This document shows positions 8,041 through 18,116 of a stretch of 64,000 bases of DNA, piece after piece. Source of the DNA: CALFMR01 sp035550595 (GTDB lineage Bacteria; Acidobacteriota; Vicinamibacteria; Vicinamibacterales; SCN-69-37); NCBI GenBank assembly GCA_035550595.1, contig DASZOV010000001.1, positions 1 through 64,000 on the forward strand. Reading direction: 5' to 3'. Each line of letters begins with the position of its first letter. Positions within the stretch are counted from its first letter, which is position 1. Below the pieces are notes generated by a model. It had not been told where the DNA came from. It was given only the letters and a program-made list of their open reading frames with translations, and did not search any database. The translations under genes and the position numbers were made by a program.

Positions 8041-11000
8041 GTGTTCTGGCGCTTGGCGGTTTTCGCAGGCTTCGGCGGCGTCGCGATCGCCGTGCTCAAC
8101 GGCGCGGCCGTATCCTCTCGCGCGCAGGTGCCAGCCGGATCCGCCGGCGTCACGGATCGGAACAGCACGCCGGCGACAGCGTTTTCCGCGCGCGCCGGCG
8201 AGACCGTCTCCGGGACTCTGGCCGCGCACAACGGCTCGCGCGACAGCCAGTTCGTCGCGGTGAGCTTCGACGACTCCTGGAAGGGCAAGCGCTTCGCGCT
8301 CGTCTTCCGCGCCGCGCCAAATCGGACGGAGAGCCTGGATGTCACGTACATCCTGGCCGACGGCAGCGACGGCGAGATCCGGCAAGGCACCGGCGAAGCG
8401 CGGATGACACACCTGTCGTTTCCCGCAGGCACGCAGATCTTCCGCGTCTCCGCGATCGCTGCGACGGATCTCCCTTACACGCTGACGTTCGAAGACGTGG
8501 GGCCGCTTCCCGCCGGCGAGGAGCACGAGCCCAACGACGTCCCCGCCCTCGCCAACGATCTCCCGTCGGACGGCACCATCTCGGGCGGCGCAGACGGTGC
8601 GTCGGACTTCGACTCGTTTCGCGTGCACGTCACCGGGCCGCCGTCGCTTTTTCGTATCACGTGCGAGTGTCCGCACGCCGACTGGCTCCTGGTGCTCGGC
8701 GGCGACGGCAACGCCCTGGTCCAGACGTACGGATTCCCGGACGGCAAGGCGGAGCTGTCCAACGTCCTGCTCGCCGGCGGCGATCACATCATCCGGGTCC
8801 GCAACAGTAGCGGGCGCTACACGCTGCACGTCGTGCCAACCGGCCCGGCGCCGGTCGAGGCCGGCGGCGCGCCACCCCCGATCGATGCACCGGTCGCGGC
8901 CGTCGACGAAGTCGAGCCGAACGGCGATCGCGCCACGGCAATGCCGCTCGCATTGGACTCCAGCCGCGGCGGCGTCACCGACTTCAAGAACGACGTCGAC
9001 ATGTATCGCTTCACGCTCCTCGGCCGCACGCCCGTGCATCTCACGGTCGAAAGCGCGGCAGGCGCCGCGCAGGAGATCAAGCTCGGCTGGGGCTCGGACG
9101 ACCGGCAGGTCGCGCGGCTCTCGTTGCAGGCCGGGGCACCGACACCGATGACGTGGGACGGCACACTCGCCGCCGGCGATTACTACGTGACGATCTCGAG
9201 CGGCGTGCCGACGAGCACGCCTTATCGCGTCCGCCTACGCGTCGGCGATCCGTTCGCTGCGGGTGACGCCGCGCCTGCGCTCGCCGCCACCTCCGCGCTG
9301 CAGCTCGACACCTCACGCGTCGCGGCCTCCGCGCGTGACGCGCAGACGATTGCCGGCCATCTCGATCTGGCGTCCACGAGCGAGGCGCTCGATCTCACGC
9401 TGGCGACGTTCGTCGCGGACGAGCGCTGGACGGTGACGACCGACAGACCGACCGTGCATCTCGATCGCGGCGGTCACGTCTCCGTGCCCGTCACGGTGCG
9501 CGTGGCGCCGGATGCGTGGGACAACCACCCCGTCCACGTCGCCATCGGCGCGCGCAATGCGTCCGGCGCTCACGTTACGGCGACCGCCGTCGTCGTGCCG
9601 GACGCCACCGTCGCCGTCGTCAACCCAACGGCCGCCCCTGCCCTGCCTGCCGCGCTCGCGGGCGGACTGAACGTCGCCTGGTCCGCGCTCGGGGGCGAGT
9701 CGCTCGACAACCATCCGCTGCTGATCGACGGTCTCTCGAACGTCGGTGGGACGCAGACGATGAAACTGGCGGACGCAAAGAACGGCGTCGCGATCCGTCT
9801 GGCCGGCCAGGGCGCGCGGGTTGCCGGCTTCGTGCTCGTGCCCGCTGTCTCGGCGGCGATCGGCGACCGCCTGCACAAATTCCAGGTCCTCGGCTCGACA
9901 GACGGCACGGCGTTCACGCCGCTGCTCTCCGGCACACTCGCGTCGCGAGACGAGCCGCAGGCGTTCGTCCTGCCAGCACCGGCGGACGTGCGCGTCGTCA
10001 AGCTCGTGCCGATCGATGCGCAGGATCCCAAGGCGACCTCGTGCGCGCTCGCCGAGTTCGAGGCCATCGCCGACCCGGCGTCTTCGCCGCTCGGATCCAT
10101 CGGGCTCGACATCGCTCCGATCCTTCGAGGCGGTCACGTCGTGACGATGGATCCGTACGTCAATACGCAGGCGATGCTCGACGACGCGTCGCAGTCCTCG
10201 GTGACGGCGTCGTGGGCGGGCTCGCGCAAGGAACCGCTCTCGTGGGTCGTCGCCTTTCTCGACGATCGCGCCGCGCGCATCGATCGTCTCGACTGGCGCT
10301 ACGGGCCGAATCAGGATGCGTCCAGCGCGGTGCCGTCGGTGGACGTGTTCGGCAGCGTCGCCAGCCCCAATGGGCCGTGGACGAAGCTCGGCACGTGGAC
10401 GATCGCGCCGCACGGCGACAGCACGCCGTTCCGTCCGGCGGATCAGCCGCTCGCGCGGTACCTGCGGTTCGTCGCCGCGCCGGCCAAGAGCGGTTACAAC
10501 GCCAACCTTCCGCTGCGGCTGTCCGTGCACGAGCCTGTGGCCGGAGCGGCGTATCACTCCGTGCTCGCACTGCCGGACGAGCCAGCGCCACCCGCGGCCG
10601 CCAGCGCGCCCCAGGGTCGATCAGCGTCGCCCACGGCGTTGGCGTTCGACGCGCCCGTGCACGGTGTAGTCCGCGCCGGCACGACAGGCGATCACTGGAT
10701 GTTGACCGTGCCGGCCGGCGCGCGCGGCGTGACGCTGGCGCTGGCGAATGCGCCGTCGGTGAGCGCCAGTTTGACCGTGAAGAACGCCGGCGGCACCGCT
10801 GTCGCGTTGAAAGAAGACCGCACCGCGCCAGACGTGCATCGTTATACCGGCGTGCTTCCTGCGGGCCAATACGACGTGACCGTCGTCGAGCCGCCGCATT
10901 CGATCGCCGTCGTCTGGGACACCAGCGCGAGTGTCAGCGACTGGCTGCCGGCCATCGTCGCGGCCGTACGCAGCTTCACGCGCAACGCGGCGCCCGGCCG

Positions 11001-12267
11001 CGACGAGATGGCGTTGCTGCCGCTTCACGACCCGGTGGCGAAGCCGCTCGTGTCGAAGTACAGCGGCGATCCCGCGGCGCTGTTCGCGTCGATTCAGCGC
11101 TACGACTGGAAGGACTCGTCGAGCGCTGCGGAGGGTGGCCTCGTCGGCGCCATGCAGACGCTGCAGGATCGCCCCGGCCGCCACGCGATCGTGCTGCTCA
11201 CCGACGCCGAGACGTCGAGCCTGGATCTCACGCCGCAGGTCTGGTCGCTCATGGCGCGCACGACGCCGCAGATCTTCACGCTGTCGGTGCCGACGAACAG
11301 CACGGGCCCCGCCGCGTGGCGCTCCAGGAATCTGATGGTCGACTGGGCGGCGTCGACGGGCGGCTTCAACGCGTCGGTCGGCGACGCGAGCGAGACCGAG
11401 GCGGCCTTCGCGCGGGTGGCGTCCGCGCTGCGGAGCTGGGCGCCCTATACGCTCACGGCGTCAGCCGCGACGACCCCGCCCGCGCCCGGTCTATTGACCG
11501 TCACGCGCGCGGCCAAGGCGACCACGCCGGCGGCCCGTCCGTCCGTGGCGCTGCTGCTCGACGCGTCGGGCAGCATGCTGCAGGCCATCAAGGGGCGGCG
11601 CAAAATCGACATCGCGCGCGCCGAGCTCGATCGTCTCGTGCGCACCGTGATCGCGGACGCCACACCCGTCACCCTGCGCGTTTACGGACAAGGCGGCTCC
11701 GGCTCCTGCAGCAGCGACCTGATGATGCCGCTGGCGCCGCTCGATCGCGCGAAGGCCGAGGCCATCGTCGCGAAGGTGCGCTCGACGAACGGTGCGAAGA
11801 CTGCCACCGCCGCGTCGCTCCACGCCACGGCCGCGGACCTGGCGGGTGCGCAAGGCGCGAAGCGCGTGATTCTCATCACCGACGGCGAAGAGAACTGCGG
11901 CGGCAACGTCGAAGCCGAGATCGCCGCGCTGCGCAAATCCGGCATCGACGTCGAGCTGGACGTCGTCGGCTTCGCGATCGACTCGCCGGCCAGCGCCAAG
12001 ACATTCAAGACGTGGGCCGGTCTGGGCGGCGGACGCTACTACGAAGCGAAGGACGCGGCCACGCTGGACACCGCGATGCGCGCAGCAGTGACCGAGCATT
12101 TCGACGTCGTCGACGCGGCCGGTGCCGTCGTCACGTCCGGCGACGTCGGCGGCAAAGCCGTGTCGCTCGCGGCCGGCCACTACAGCGTGACGCTTCACGG
12201 AAACCCGGCGGTGTCGATCGACGTGGACGTGCCGCCGGGTGGCTCGGCGAGCGCCGTGTTGCCCTAG
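8041..12267 (+). CDS. Large exported protein with PPC-like, discoidin-like and two VWA domains
   Basis: 1408 aa. GTG start with GGGAGGC 8 nt upstream. A signal peptide covers residues 1-29. Two PPC-like domains (EPND near 160; EVEPNGD near 290, ending YYVTISSG) are followed by two discoidin/F5-8C-like stretches (FQVLGSTDGTAFTPL near 620; SVDVFGSVASPNGPW near 765). A third PPC-like module (GVVRAGTTGDHW) leads into VWA domain 1, with MIDAS-type DTSAS at D960. VWA domain 2 has DASGS at D1174 and ITDGEENCGG. Both VWA domains keep the metal-site DxSxS, so ligand binding is plausible. It is the first gene of a five-gene co-directional cluster. Cell-surface or periplasmic adhesion is the likely theme, but the partner is unknown. 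Confidence 0.88.
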   Translation: MFWRLAVFAGFGGVAIAVLNGAAVSSRAQVPAGSAGVTDRNSTPATAFSARAGETVSGTLAAHNGSRDSQFVAVSFDDSWKGKRFALVFRAAPNRTESLDVTYILADGSDGEIRQGTGEARMTHLSFPAGTQIFRVSAIAATDLPYTLTFEDVGPLPAGEEHEPNDVPALANDLPSDGTISGGADGASDFDSFRVHVTGPPSLFRITCECPHADWLLVLGGDGNALVQTYGFPDGKAELSNVLLAGGDHIIRVRNSSGRYTLHVVPTGPAPVEAGGAPPPIDAPVAAVDEVEPNGDRATAMPLALDSSRGGVTDFKNDVDMYRFTLLGRTPVHLTVESAAGAAQEIKLGWGSDDRQVARLSLQAGAPTPMTWDGTLAAGDYYVTISSGVPTSTPYRVRLRVGDPFAAGDAAPALAATSALQLDTSRVAASARDAQTIAGHLDLASTSEALDLTLATFVADERWTVTTDRPTVHLDRGGHVSVPVTVRVAPDAWDNHPVHVAIGARNASGAHVTATAVVVPDATVAVVNPTAAPALPAALAGGLNVAWSALGGESLDNHPLLIDGLSNVGGTQTMKLADAKNGVAIRLAGQGARVAGFVLVPAVSAAIGDRLHKFQVLGSTDGTAFTPLLSGTLASRDEPQAFVLPAPADVRVVKLVPIDAQDPKATSCALAEFEAIADPASSPLGSIGLDIAPILRGGHVVTMDPYVNTQAMLDDASQSSVTASWAGSRKEPLSWVVAFLDDRAARIDRLDWRYGPNQDASSAVPSVDVFGSVASPNGPWTKLGTWTIAPHGDSTPFRPADQPLARYLRFVAAPAKSGYNANLPLRLSVHEPVAGAAYHSVLALPDEPAPPAAASAPQGRSASPTALAFDAPVHGVVRAGTTGDHWMLTVPAGARGVTLALANAPSVSASLTVKNAGGTAVALKEDRTAPDVHRYTGVLPAGQYDVTVVEPPHSIAVVWDTSASVSDWLPAIVAAVRSFTRNAAPGRDEMALLPLHDPVAKPLVSKYSGDPAALFASIQRYDWKDSSSAAEGGLVGAMQTLQDRPGRHAIVLLTDAETSSLDLTPQVWSLMARTTPQIFTLSVPTNSTGPAAWRSRNLMVDWAASTGGFNASVGDASETEAAFARVASALRSWAPYTLTASAATTPPAPGLLTVTRAAKATTPAARPSVALLLDASGSMLQAIKGRRKIDIARAELDRLVRTVIADATPVTLRVYGQGGSGSCSSDLMMPLAPLDRAKAEAIVAKVRSTNGAKTATAASLHATAADLAGAQGAKRVILITDGEENCGGNVEAEIAALRKSGIDVELDVVGFAIDSPASAKTFKTWAGLGGGRYYEAKDAATLDTAMRAAVTEHFDVVDAAGAVVTSGDVGGKAVSLAAGHYSVTLHGNPAVSIDVDVPPGGSASAVLP

Positions 12268-12283
12268 AGAGGAGCGAAACATC

Positions 12284-13348
12284 ATGCCGGAGCCGGTGTC
12301 CGGATCCGTTCCGCACGACTACCCGTTGGCCGTTCGCAGCAGCAGTCTGACGACGTCGGTCGGCCTGTTGATCCGGAGTCTCCCGTACGCGCTGATGCGC
12401 TTCGCGGTGCTCCTCGCGTTTTCGGTGGCCTGCATCGTCTGGATGGTCGTCACGATCGGCGGGTCTGTCTGGACCGGCGCGCACATCGCTGGTGCCGTCG
12501 GACTGACGTGGTTCGTCTTCTGCGTCGGCGTGGCGGCCTGGTTCTGGATCGCCATCCTCCGGTACGCGCTGCATCTGATCGAGTGCGGGCACGTCGCGGT
12601 GCTGACGGATCTGATCACGCGCGGACAGATCGGCAACGGATCCGAGTCGATGTTCGCGTACGGCAAGCGCGTGGTCACCGAGCGCTTTGGCGAGGTCAAC
12701 GCGCTGTTCGCGCTCAATCTCCTGGTCCGCGGCGTCGTCAACGCCGTGCACTCGACCATCGAAGGCGTCGGGCACATTCTGCCGATTCCAGGCATCGACG
12801 CGATCGCGAAGGCGGTCACCGCGATCGTGCGGGCGGCGACGCGCTACGTGGACAAGGTGATCTTTTCGTACAACCTCGCGACCGGCAGCACCAATCCCTG
12901 GCGCAGCGCCCAGGACGGCGTCGTCTATTACGCGCAGAATGCGAAGCCCATTCTGAAGCAGGCGGTCTGGATCGTCGTGCTCGACTACGCGCTCAGCGTG
13001 CTGCTCTGGCTGGTGCTGCTGATTCCCGCGGCCGCGTTCGTCGCGGTGCTGCCGGCGTCGGTACGCGAAGCGGGCGGCGCCGTGACGATGATCGTCGCCG
13101 TGTTGTTTGCGCTGGCGGCGCGCGGCGCGTTTCTCAAGCCCGTGTTTCTCGTCATGATCATGACCCGCTTCCACGCGCTCATCGAGCATCAAGCGATCAA
13201 CGCCGAGTGGGTCGCGCGGCTCGAGCAGTTGTCCTCGCGATTCCGGGAACTCGGCGCCAAGGCCTCGGCGTTCGCGGTGCCGTCGCCCGCGGCGTCGACG
13301 GAGAGCGCGTCGCACGTCGCACCGACGTCTCCGGCGGCCAGCGCATGA
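12284..13348 (+). CDS. Polytopic inner-membrane protein, choline-transporter-like in appearance
   Basis: 354 aa. ATG at 12284 preceded by GAGAGGAGCG. Six or so hydrophobic helices (FAVLLAFSVACIVWMVV, AVGLTWFVFCVGVAAWFWIAI, IVVLDYALSVLLWLVLLI, VTMIVAVLFALAARGAF). A cytoplasmic-looking middle part contains the amphipathic LVRGVVNAVHSTIEGVGHI and the signature YNLATGSTNPWRSAQDGV. The helix pattern and the loop before the final helices recall eukaryote-type choline-transporter-like proteins, a weak resemblance that needs a profile search. It starts 16 bp after the VWA gene and overlaps the next gene by ATGA, so it is translationally coupled. The C-terminal 60 residues are Ala/Ser-rich and probably disordered. 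Confidence 0.75.
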   Translation: MPEPVSGSVPHDYPLAVRSSSLTTSVGLLIRSLPYALMRFAVLLAFSVACIVWMVVTIGGSVWTGAHIAGAVGLTWFVFCVGVAAWFWIAILRYALHLIECGHVAVLTDLITRGQIGNGSESMFAYGKRVVTERFGEVNALFALNLLVRGVVNAVHSTIEGVGHILPIPGIDAIAKAVTAIVRAATRYVDKVIFSYNLATGSTNPWRSAQDGVVYYAQNAKPILKQAVWIVVLDYALSVLLWLVLLIPAAAFVAVLPASVREAGGAVTMIVAVLFALAARGAFLKPVFLVMIMTRFHALIEHQAINAEWVARLEQLSSRFRELGAKASAFAVPSPAASTESASHVAPTSPAASA

Positions 13349-15090
13349 CTGGCCGACGCCCTCTCGCTCATCGAGCGCTGATCGCGTCGATCGCCTGCGT
13401 CGCCTTCGTGCTCGCACCGGCGTGCGGGCGCAAGGAACGCGCGCCCGGGCCGCAGACGGCCAGCGGTTCGCCGGCGGCGACCACGCCGGTGTCCAGCGCG
13501 CCGGCGGCCAGCCCGTCGCCCGCACCGGCCGCGCCTGTGTGGGACGGATTTCGTCCCGAAGCGGGCCCGGTGATCACCGCTCACGCCGTGAAGATCTCGG
13601 ACATGACGCCGAGCGAGCAGAAGTACGGCCTCGCGCCGAAGCGGGGTCAAGGGATCGACTTTCAAGACAACATCGTGCTGATCGAGCACGGCGACACCGT
13701 GATCCAGTCGTGGGCCTCGAACGGCCTCGGCTGGACGCTCGACGCGTCCAATCCTCAGGTCGCCAATCTCAAGGAAGGCGACATTCTCTTTGCGACGAGT
13801 CGCTGCATCGGCCGGGTCCTGAAGCTCACCCGGGAAGGCCAGCAGGTGTCCGTGCTGCTCGGGCCCGTGCAGATCCAGGACGTGATCAAGCGCGGCAACG
13901 TCGCGTATCACGCGCCGCTCGATCTCAATTCGCTCACCGCGATCGAAGTGCCCGACGACCCCGCGGCGTTTGGATCGCCGTACGCGGATCAGATGAAGGC
14001 CCAGGCGGGCTCCGCGTCGGGCAGCATCGGATCGATCGGCCGCGGCTCGACGGCCGCGGCCATCCGCGACGTGCAGTACTTCGTCGTCTCGCCGCGCGGC
14101 GAGTGGCGGCCGATGCGGACCATCCGTCGATCGGAGACGAGCCAGCTCGCGAGGCTGAACGACTGGACGCCGCACGCGCCGTCCGTGGTGCGCGCGGCGT
14201 ACTCGCAACTGCCGCCGATCAAGACCTACAACGACGAGCTCTCCGCGACGCCGTGCTGGATCGACTGCGGCGGCCTCGGCGTGCGCATGAGGGTGAACAA
14301 GGATGGCTTGAACGTCACCATCTCGGTCGTGTTCCACCTCTCGGCACCGACAGTCAATTTCGACGTCAGTGTCATGCAGGGTCTGTGGGCCGAGGTCGAG
14401 CTGACGGGCGCGGCCGGATTCGACGTCACGATCGAAGGCACGACCGATCAGGGCTTCCTTCGCAACCTCAATCAGACCGGGGCCCTGCCGATCGATCTGG
14501 TGCTGCCGCTCAGTGGCGGCGGCGTCGGGTTCGACGTGCACTTCCATCAGGACATCTCGCTGTCGACGGCCTTCAGCGCGAAGACGTCGATTCTCAAGGC
14601 GCACGGCTCCGCGAGCCTGACGGGAGGTCTCGGGCTCGACTATCACCAGGGCAAGTTCGACGTGCGCTTCATCCACGCGAGCGACGTCAGCGGCATCGCC
14701 AGCGACATCGCGGGGCTGTCGGTGGGCATCAACTCGCTCGTGTTCGGGATCAACCAACGCGTGCTCGTCGGGTTCGGCGTCGCCGGATTCTCCGCTGGTC
14801 CGTTCATCAGCCTCACGTCGACGATCACCGCGCTCAAGCAGGCGGATTCGGCGGCGAGCATGATGCTGACGCAACAACGCATCGCGGACTGCCGGCAGGG
14901 AACGTTCTACATGGTCGTGACGGGCGGCATCGGCGTCGGCCTGCCCAAGGTCGTCGTCAAGGTCGTCAATTTCTTCCTGGGTCTGTTCCACGCCGCGCCC
15001 ATCGCCGAGTCCAACATCATCGCCACGCTCCCGGCTCAAGCACCGCTCGTCAACAAGAAGGCATCGATTCCAGACCGCTGCGCCGGTTGA
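13345..15090 (+). CDS. Lipoprotein with beta-rich C-terminal domain, function unknown
   Basis: 581 aa; the ATG overlaps the preceding stop (ATGA at 13345-13348). Signal peptide with lipobox LAPACG, followed by a Pro/Ala/Ser linker typical of tethered lipoproteins. Residues about 70-250 form a mixed domain (GIDFQDNIVLIEHGDTVI, EGDILFATSRCIGRVLKL, GPVQIQDVIK). Residues about 300-560 consist of Gly-rich alternating beta segments (LPLSGGGVGFDVHFHQD, SLTGGLGLDYHQGKFDV, GVAGFSAGPFISLTSTI) that look like a solvent-exposed or membrane-inserting beta structure. A Cys pair at CWIDCGG is present. No family recognised. Its position between the membrane protein and the transglutaminase-like protein suggests a shared envelope complex. 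Confidence 0.75.
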   Translation: MTGRRPLAHRALIASIACVAFVLAPACGRKERAPGPQTASGSPAATTPVSSAPAASPSPAPAAPVWDGFRPEAGPVITAHAVKISDMTPSEQKYGLAPKRGQGIDFQDNIVLIEHGDTVIQSWASNGLGWTLDASNPQVANLKEGDILFATSRCIGRVLKLTREGQQVSVLLGPVQIQDVIKRGNVAYHAPLDLNSLTAIEVPDDPAAFGSPYADQMKAQAGSASGSIGSIGRGSTAAAIRDVQYFVVSPRGEWRPMRTIRRSETSQLARLNDWTPHAPSVVRAAYSQLPPIKTYNDELSATPCWIDCGGLGVRMRVNKDGLNVTISVVFHLSAPTVNFDVSVMQGLWAEVELTGAAGFDVTIEGTTDQGFLRNLNQTGALPIDLVLPLSGGGVGFDVHFHQDISLSTAFSAKTSILKAHGSASLTGGLGLDYHQGKFDVRFIHASDVSGIASDIAGLSVGINSLVFGINQRVLVGFGVAGFSAGPFISLTSTITALKQADSAASMMLTQQRIADCRQGTFYMVVTGGIGVGLPKVVVKVVNFFLGLFHAAPIAESNIIATLPAQAPLVNKKASIPDRCAG

Positions 15091-15107
15091 ATCCGTCGAG
15101 GCCCATC

Positions 15108-18095
15108 ATGACGCTGCATTCGTCGTTCTTCCGTTTCGTCTCCGCCGTCTGCTGCGGCACGCTGATCGCGCTCCCGCTGCAGAACGGCTACGTCGCGTCT
15201 GCCGCCCCCGATCCGGCGACGACACTCGCCAACAGCCTGCGCGCGCTGCAGGACGGCGAAAATGCGGCACCGCGCGATCATTGGGATCCGAAGTACGTCG
15301 AAGCGCAGCTCGGCCGCGATCCCGCCCGCACGTTCGCCTGGGTGCGCGATCACACGTACTGGATTCCGTACCACGGCATCCTTCGCGGGCCGGTCGGCGT
15401 GCTGATGGATCGCCAGGGAGACAGCCTCGATCGCGCGCTGCTGCTCGCGACGATGCTGAAGGATGAAGGACAGACGGTGCGGCTGGCGCACGGAACCATT
15501 CCTGCACCACAGGCGGCCGGGCTGCTGCCGGGTCTGGACGCGAGGCGCCTGATGGCGGCCGCGCCCGTGCAGCCGACGAAAACCGTCGACTCGACGTCAT
15601 CGGTCGCAAGCCAATACGGCCTCGACCCGACGACGGTCGTCGCCACGCTGCGACGCAACGTTGATGCGGAGGCAAAACGTCAACAAGTTTTGGGCGCGAC
15701 GTTCAAGGATCAGGTGGTACGACTGGCGGCGCTCGCGCGGGCCGCGGGCGATGGCGGCGCGAAAGCCAATATCGATCGTGCAGCCGACGCGCTCGCCGAT
15801 CATTGGTGGGTCCAAACGCAGTCGGGCGGCGCGTGGCGCGAATGGGACGTGCTGGCCGCACAGCCGGGCGCCGCGCTCGTCGCAGCGGATCGCACCGTCG
15901 ATCCAACGGCGATTCCGGCTGACCTCTATCACCAGGTCGCGATCCGCGTCGTGATGGAGAGTTGGCAAAACGGCCTGACGTCCGAAAAGGTCGCCCTCGA
16001 ACATACGATTCGGACCTCCGCGGTGATCGGGACGTCGATTTCTCTCGCGTTCGTGCCCGACGACTTCCCGAACACCTTCCCCACATCGGGCGTGTCGACG
16101 GCCGACGCGCTGCGCACGGCCGCGGTCGACCAGCACGAGTGGACGCCGATTCTGTACGTCGGCTCGGAGCACATCATCCAGAACGCGATCACGGATACAG
16201 GCGACATCACGATGCCGAGCGGCCAGACGGACGTGCTCGCCGTCGCACGCGGCGCGACGCACGGTCTCGGCGCCGCCATGGACGATGTGTTCGGCACCGC
16301 GCCGGCGCCGCCGGCGAACGCGGCAAGCGGTTCGTACCTGAGCGCGGTCTGGCTCGAGTACCAGATCGACAGCCCGGGCGACGGGTCGCAGACGATTCGA
16401 CGAGAGGTCTTCGATTTGCGCGGGGGCGCCGCACGCGCCGCCAAGTCGATCGACCCGCCCAAGCTCGACGACAGCGCGAAACTCTCACGCGCGCTGGCGC
16501 TGATGATGACGACGGACATCCTGCCGGTGAGCTGCGAATTCTCCTCGCAGTTCATCACGCATCTCGCGACGCGCAATCTGCTCGACAACCGCGAGGTCAT
16601 CGCCGACGTCATGGCGGGAAAGATCACGGACGACTTGGCGGGCGCGCGGTCGATCGGCTCGCGGCTGAGAGTGTCCGGCGAGTCACTGTACGGCCTGGCG
16701 TTCACGCGGCTGAACGAGAGCCCGCTCGGTCCGTTCGTCTACGTCGATCGCCCGAACCTCCTGACCCGTCATCTCTTCTTTGCCGCGTCCGGTACGGCCC
16801 TCGTGCCAACCGGCGCCACCGATATCGTCGCCCACGGCGTTGGGGTCGATCCGCTCGGGCCGTCGCCCTTCGCCACGCGCGTGGCGCAGGGCGTGTTCGA
16901 TACCAATGCCGAAGCGCTCGCCTCGGCGGACACCGCGCCGGCCACGAGCACGACCGGAGCGTTCGCCGCGAGCGCGGATTGGATGACGATCGCGTCTGTC
17001 AACGATCCCGCGTTGACACGACTAGATCTTTCCTCGGACGCACGTCAGCGCCTCACGACGTCGCTCGCGTCGAATCATTTGGTGATCGTTCCTCGGAACG
17101 TCTCCGCTGATGGCGGGTTCCACGGATGGTGGCAGGTCGACAAGACGACGGGCGAAACACTCGGTATCGGGGACCGAGGCTGGGGCGTCGGCCCGATGAG
17201 CGAGTTTGCGGTGCTGCTGTACGCAGGCGCACTCGCGTTTCTGAGCGCGTGGATCTTCTGCGTCGCCGGCCCTGGAAGCAGCGGCTCGCCCATCCTCGCG
17301 CAGGACGTCGCGCCGACGGCGCACCATGCGCACGGATTGTTCGACGCGATCGAAGTGCCGCTCGAGGCGCGAAGTACCGGCTGCTTGAATCAGGCGTTGT
17401 TCGCCGGATTGGTCGGCATCTCGCTCAGCGCGCTCGGCGCGGCGTCGGGCATCGGCGGCGGCGCCGGGCGCGGCGGCGGCGGACTGCCCGAAGAGCCGAT
17501 GGGTCCGTCCGGAAGTGGAGAAGGCGGAGGGGCGAACGGATCCAATGGCGGCGGTGCAGGCGGAAGTGGCGGCGCCAGCGGCGGAGCTGGCGGAGGGGCG
17601 GGCGCGGGATCGGGAGGAACGCCCTCAGGTGGCGGCGGTGCCGGCAACGGCTCCGGCAATGCAGCCGCGCGTGCGGGCAACGAGCGCGCAGCCGAGTTGG
17701 GAGGCCAGGCCTTCGAGGCCGAGCATGGCGGCAACAAGCCCCTCGCGCAGAATCTCCGATGGCAAGCGGCCGGTGCCATCGACGACGCCATCAAGAGCGC
17801 CGGCGGCCAGCCCTACGCGCAACAGGGGCTGGCGGACCGCGGCTTCGGTCCGGTCGAGAACTCCGGCTCGCCGATGGCGCAGACGGGCGGCGGCGGAGGC
17901 GCCGAGGATCCAGGACTGGCGAAGACGCTTCCTGCCGGCGGCTCCTTCACGCCGCCTGGCGCAGGCGGACAGACGCTGCCGCAGGGTGACTCGCCAACGA
18001 TCTCGGGGACGCCCTGCACGGGGCCCTGTGGGCCGACAGGCACGCAGCAGATCGTCGGGATCGGCGGCGCGGTTGGCGCGCTCGGTGGGAGTTGA
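15108..18095 (+). CDS. Exported protein with catalytically degenerate transglutaminase-like domain and Gly-rich tail
   Basis: 995 aa. The signal peptide FFRFVSAVCCGTLIALPLQ is followed at residues about 20-250 by a transglutaminase-like fold (FAWVRDHTYWIPY, GDSLDRALLLATMLKDEGQ at about 104-122, VRLAHGTI). The position normally holding the catalytic Cys is in the S-L-D-R stretch, so no thiol is present. A long unassigned region (250-690) is followed by a TM helix at about 699-720 (EFAVLLYAGALAFLSAWIF), a second hydrophobic stretch, a Gly/Ser/Ala-rich block (about 780-860) and a helical Ala-rich end (AAARAGNERAAEL). The large size and the missing Cys recall the transglutaminase-like modules attached to large surface proteins. 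Role unknown; presumably envelope. Confidence 0.75.
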   Translation: MTLHSSFFRFVSAVCCGTLIALPLQNGYVASAAPDPATTLANSLRALQDGENAAPRDHWDPKYVEAQLGRDPARTFAWVRDHTYWIPYHGILRGPVGVLMDRQGDSLDRALLLATMLKDEGQTVRLAHGTIPAPQAAGLLPGLDARRLMAAAPVQPTKTVDSTSSVASQYGLDPTTVVATLRRNVDAEAKRQQVLGATFKDQVVRLAALARAAGDGGAKANIDRAADALADHWWVQTQSGGAWREWDVLAAQPGAALVAADRTVDPTAIPADLYHQVAIRVVMESWQNGLTSEKVALEHTIRTSAVIGTSISLAFVPDDFPNTFPTSGVSTADALRTAAVDQHEWTPILYVGSEHIIQNAITDTGDITMPSGQTDVLAVARGATHGLGAAMDDVFGTAPAPPANAASGSYLSAVWLEYQIDSPGDGSQTIRREVFDLRGGAARAAKSIDPPKLDDSAKLSRALALMMTTDILPVSCEFSSQFITHLATRNLLDNREVIADVMAGKITDDLAGARSIGSRLRVSGESLYGLAFTRLNESPLGPFVYVDRPNLLTRHLFFAASGTALVPTGATDIVAHGVGVDPLGPSPFATRVAQGVFDTNAEALASADTAPATSTTGAFAASADWMTIASVNDPALTRLDLSSDARQRLTTSLASNHLVIVPRNVSADGGFHGWWQVDKTTGETLGIGDRGWGVGPMSEFAVLLYAGALAFLSAWIFCVAGPGSSGSPILAQDVAPTAHHAHGLFDAIEVPLEARSTGCLNQALFAGLVGISLSALGAASGIGGGAGRGGGGLPEEPMGPSGSGEGGGANGSNGGGAGGSGGASGGAGGGAGAGSGGTPSGGGGAGNGSGNAAARAGNERAAELGGQAFEAEHGGNKPLAQNLRWQAAGAIDDAIKSAGGQPYAQQGLADRGFGPVENSGSPMAQTGGGGGAEDPGLAKTLPAGGSFTPPGAGGQTLPQGDSPTISGTPCTGPCGPTGTQQIVGIGGAVGALGGS

Positions 18096-18116
18096 GACAG
18101 TGCGAAGGAGACGCTC

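Noticed and set aside
9516..12350. 944-aa open frame on the plus strand
   Set aside because: Out-of-frame overlap with the VWA protein; very Arg-rich, no domain or start signal.
13189..15039. 616-aa open frame on the minus strand
   Set aside because: Antisense to the lipoprotein gene at 13345; no domain, biased composition.
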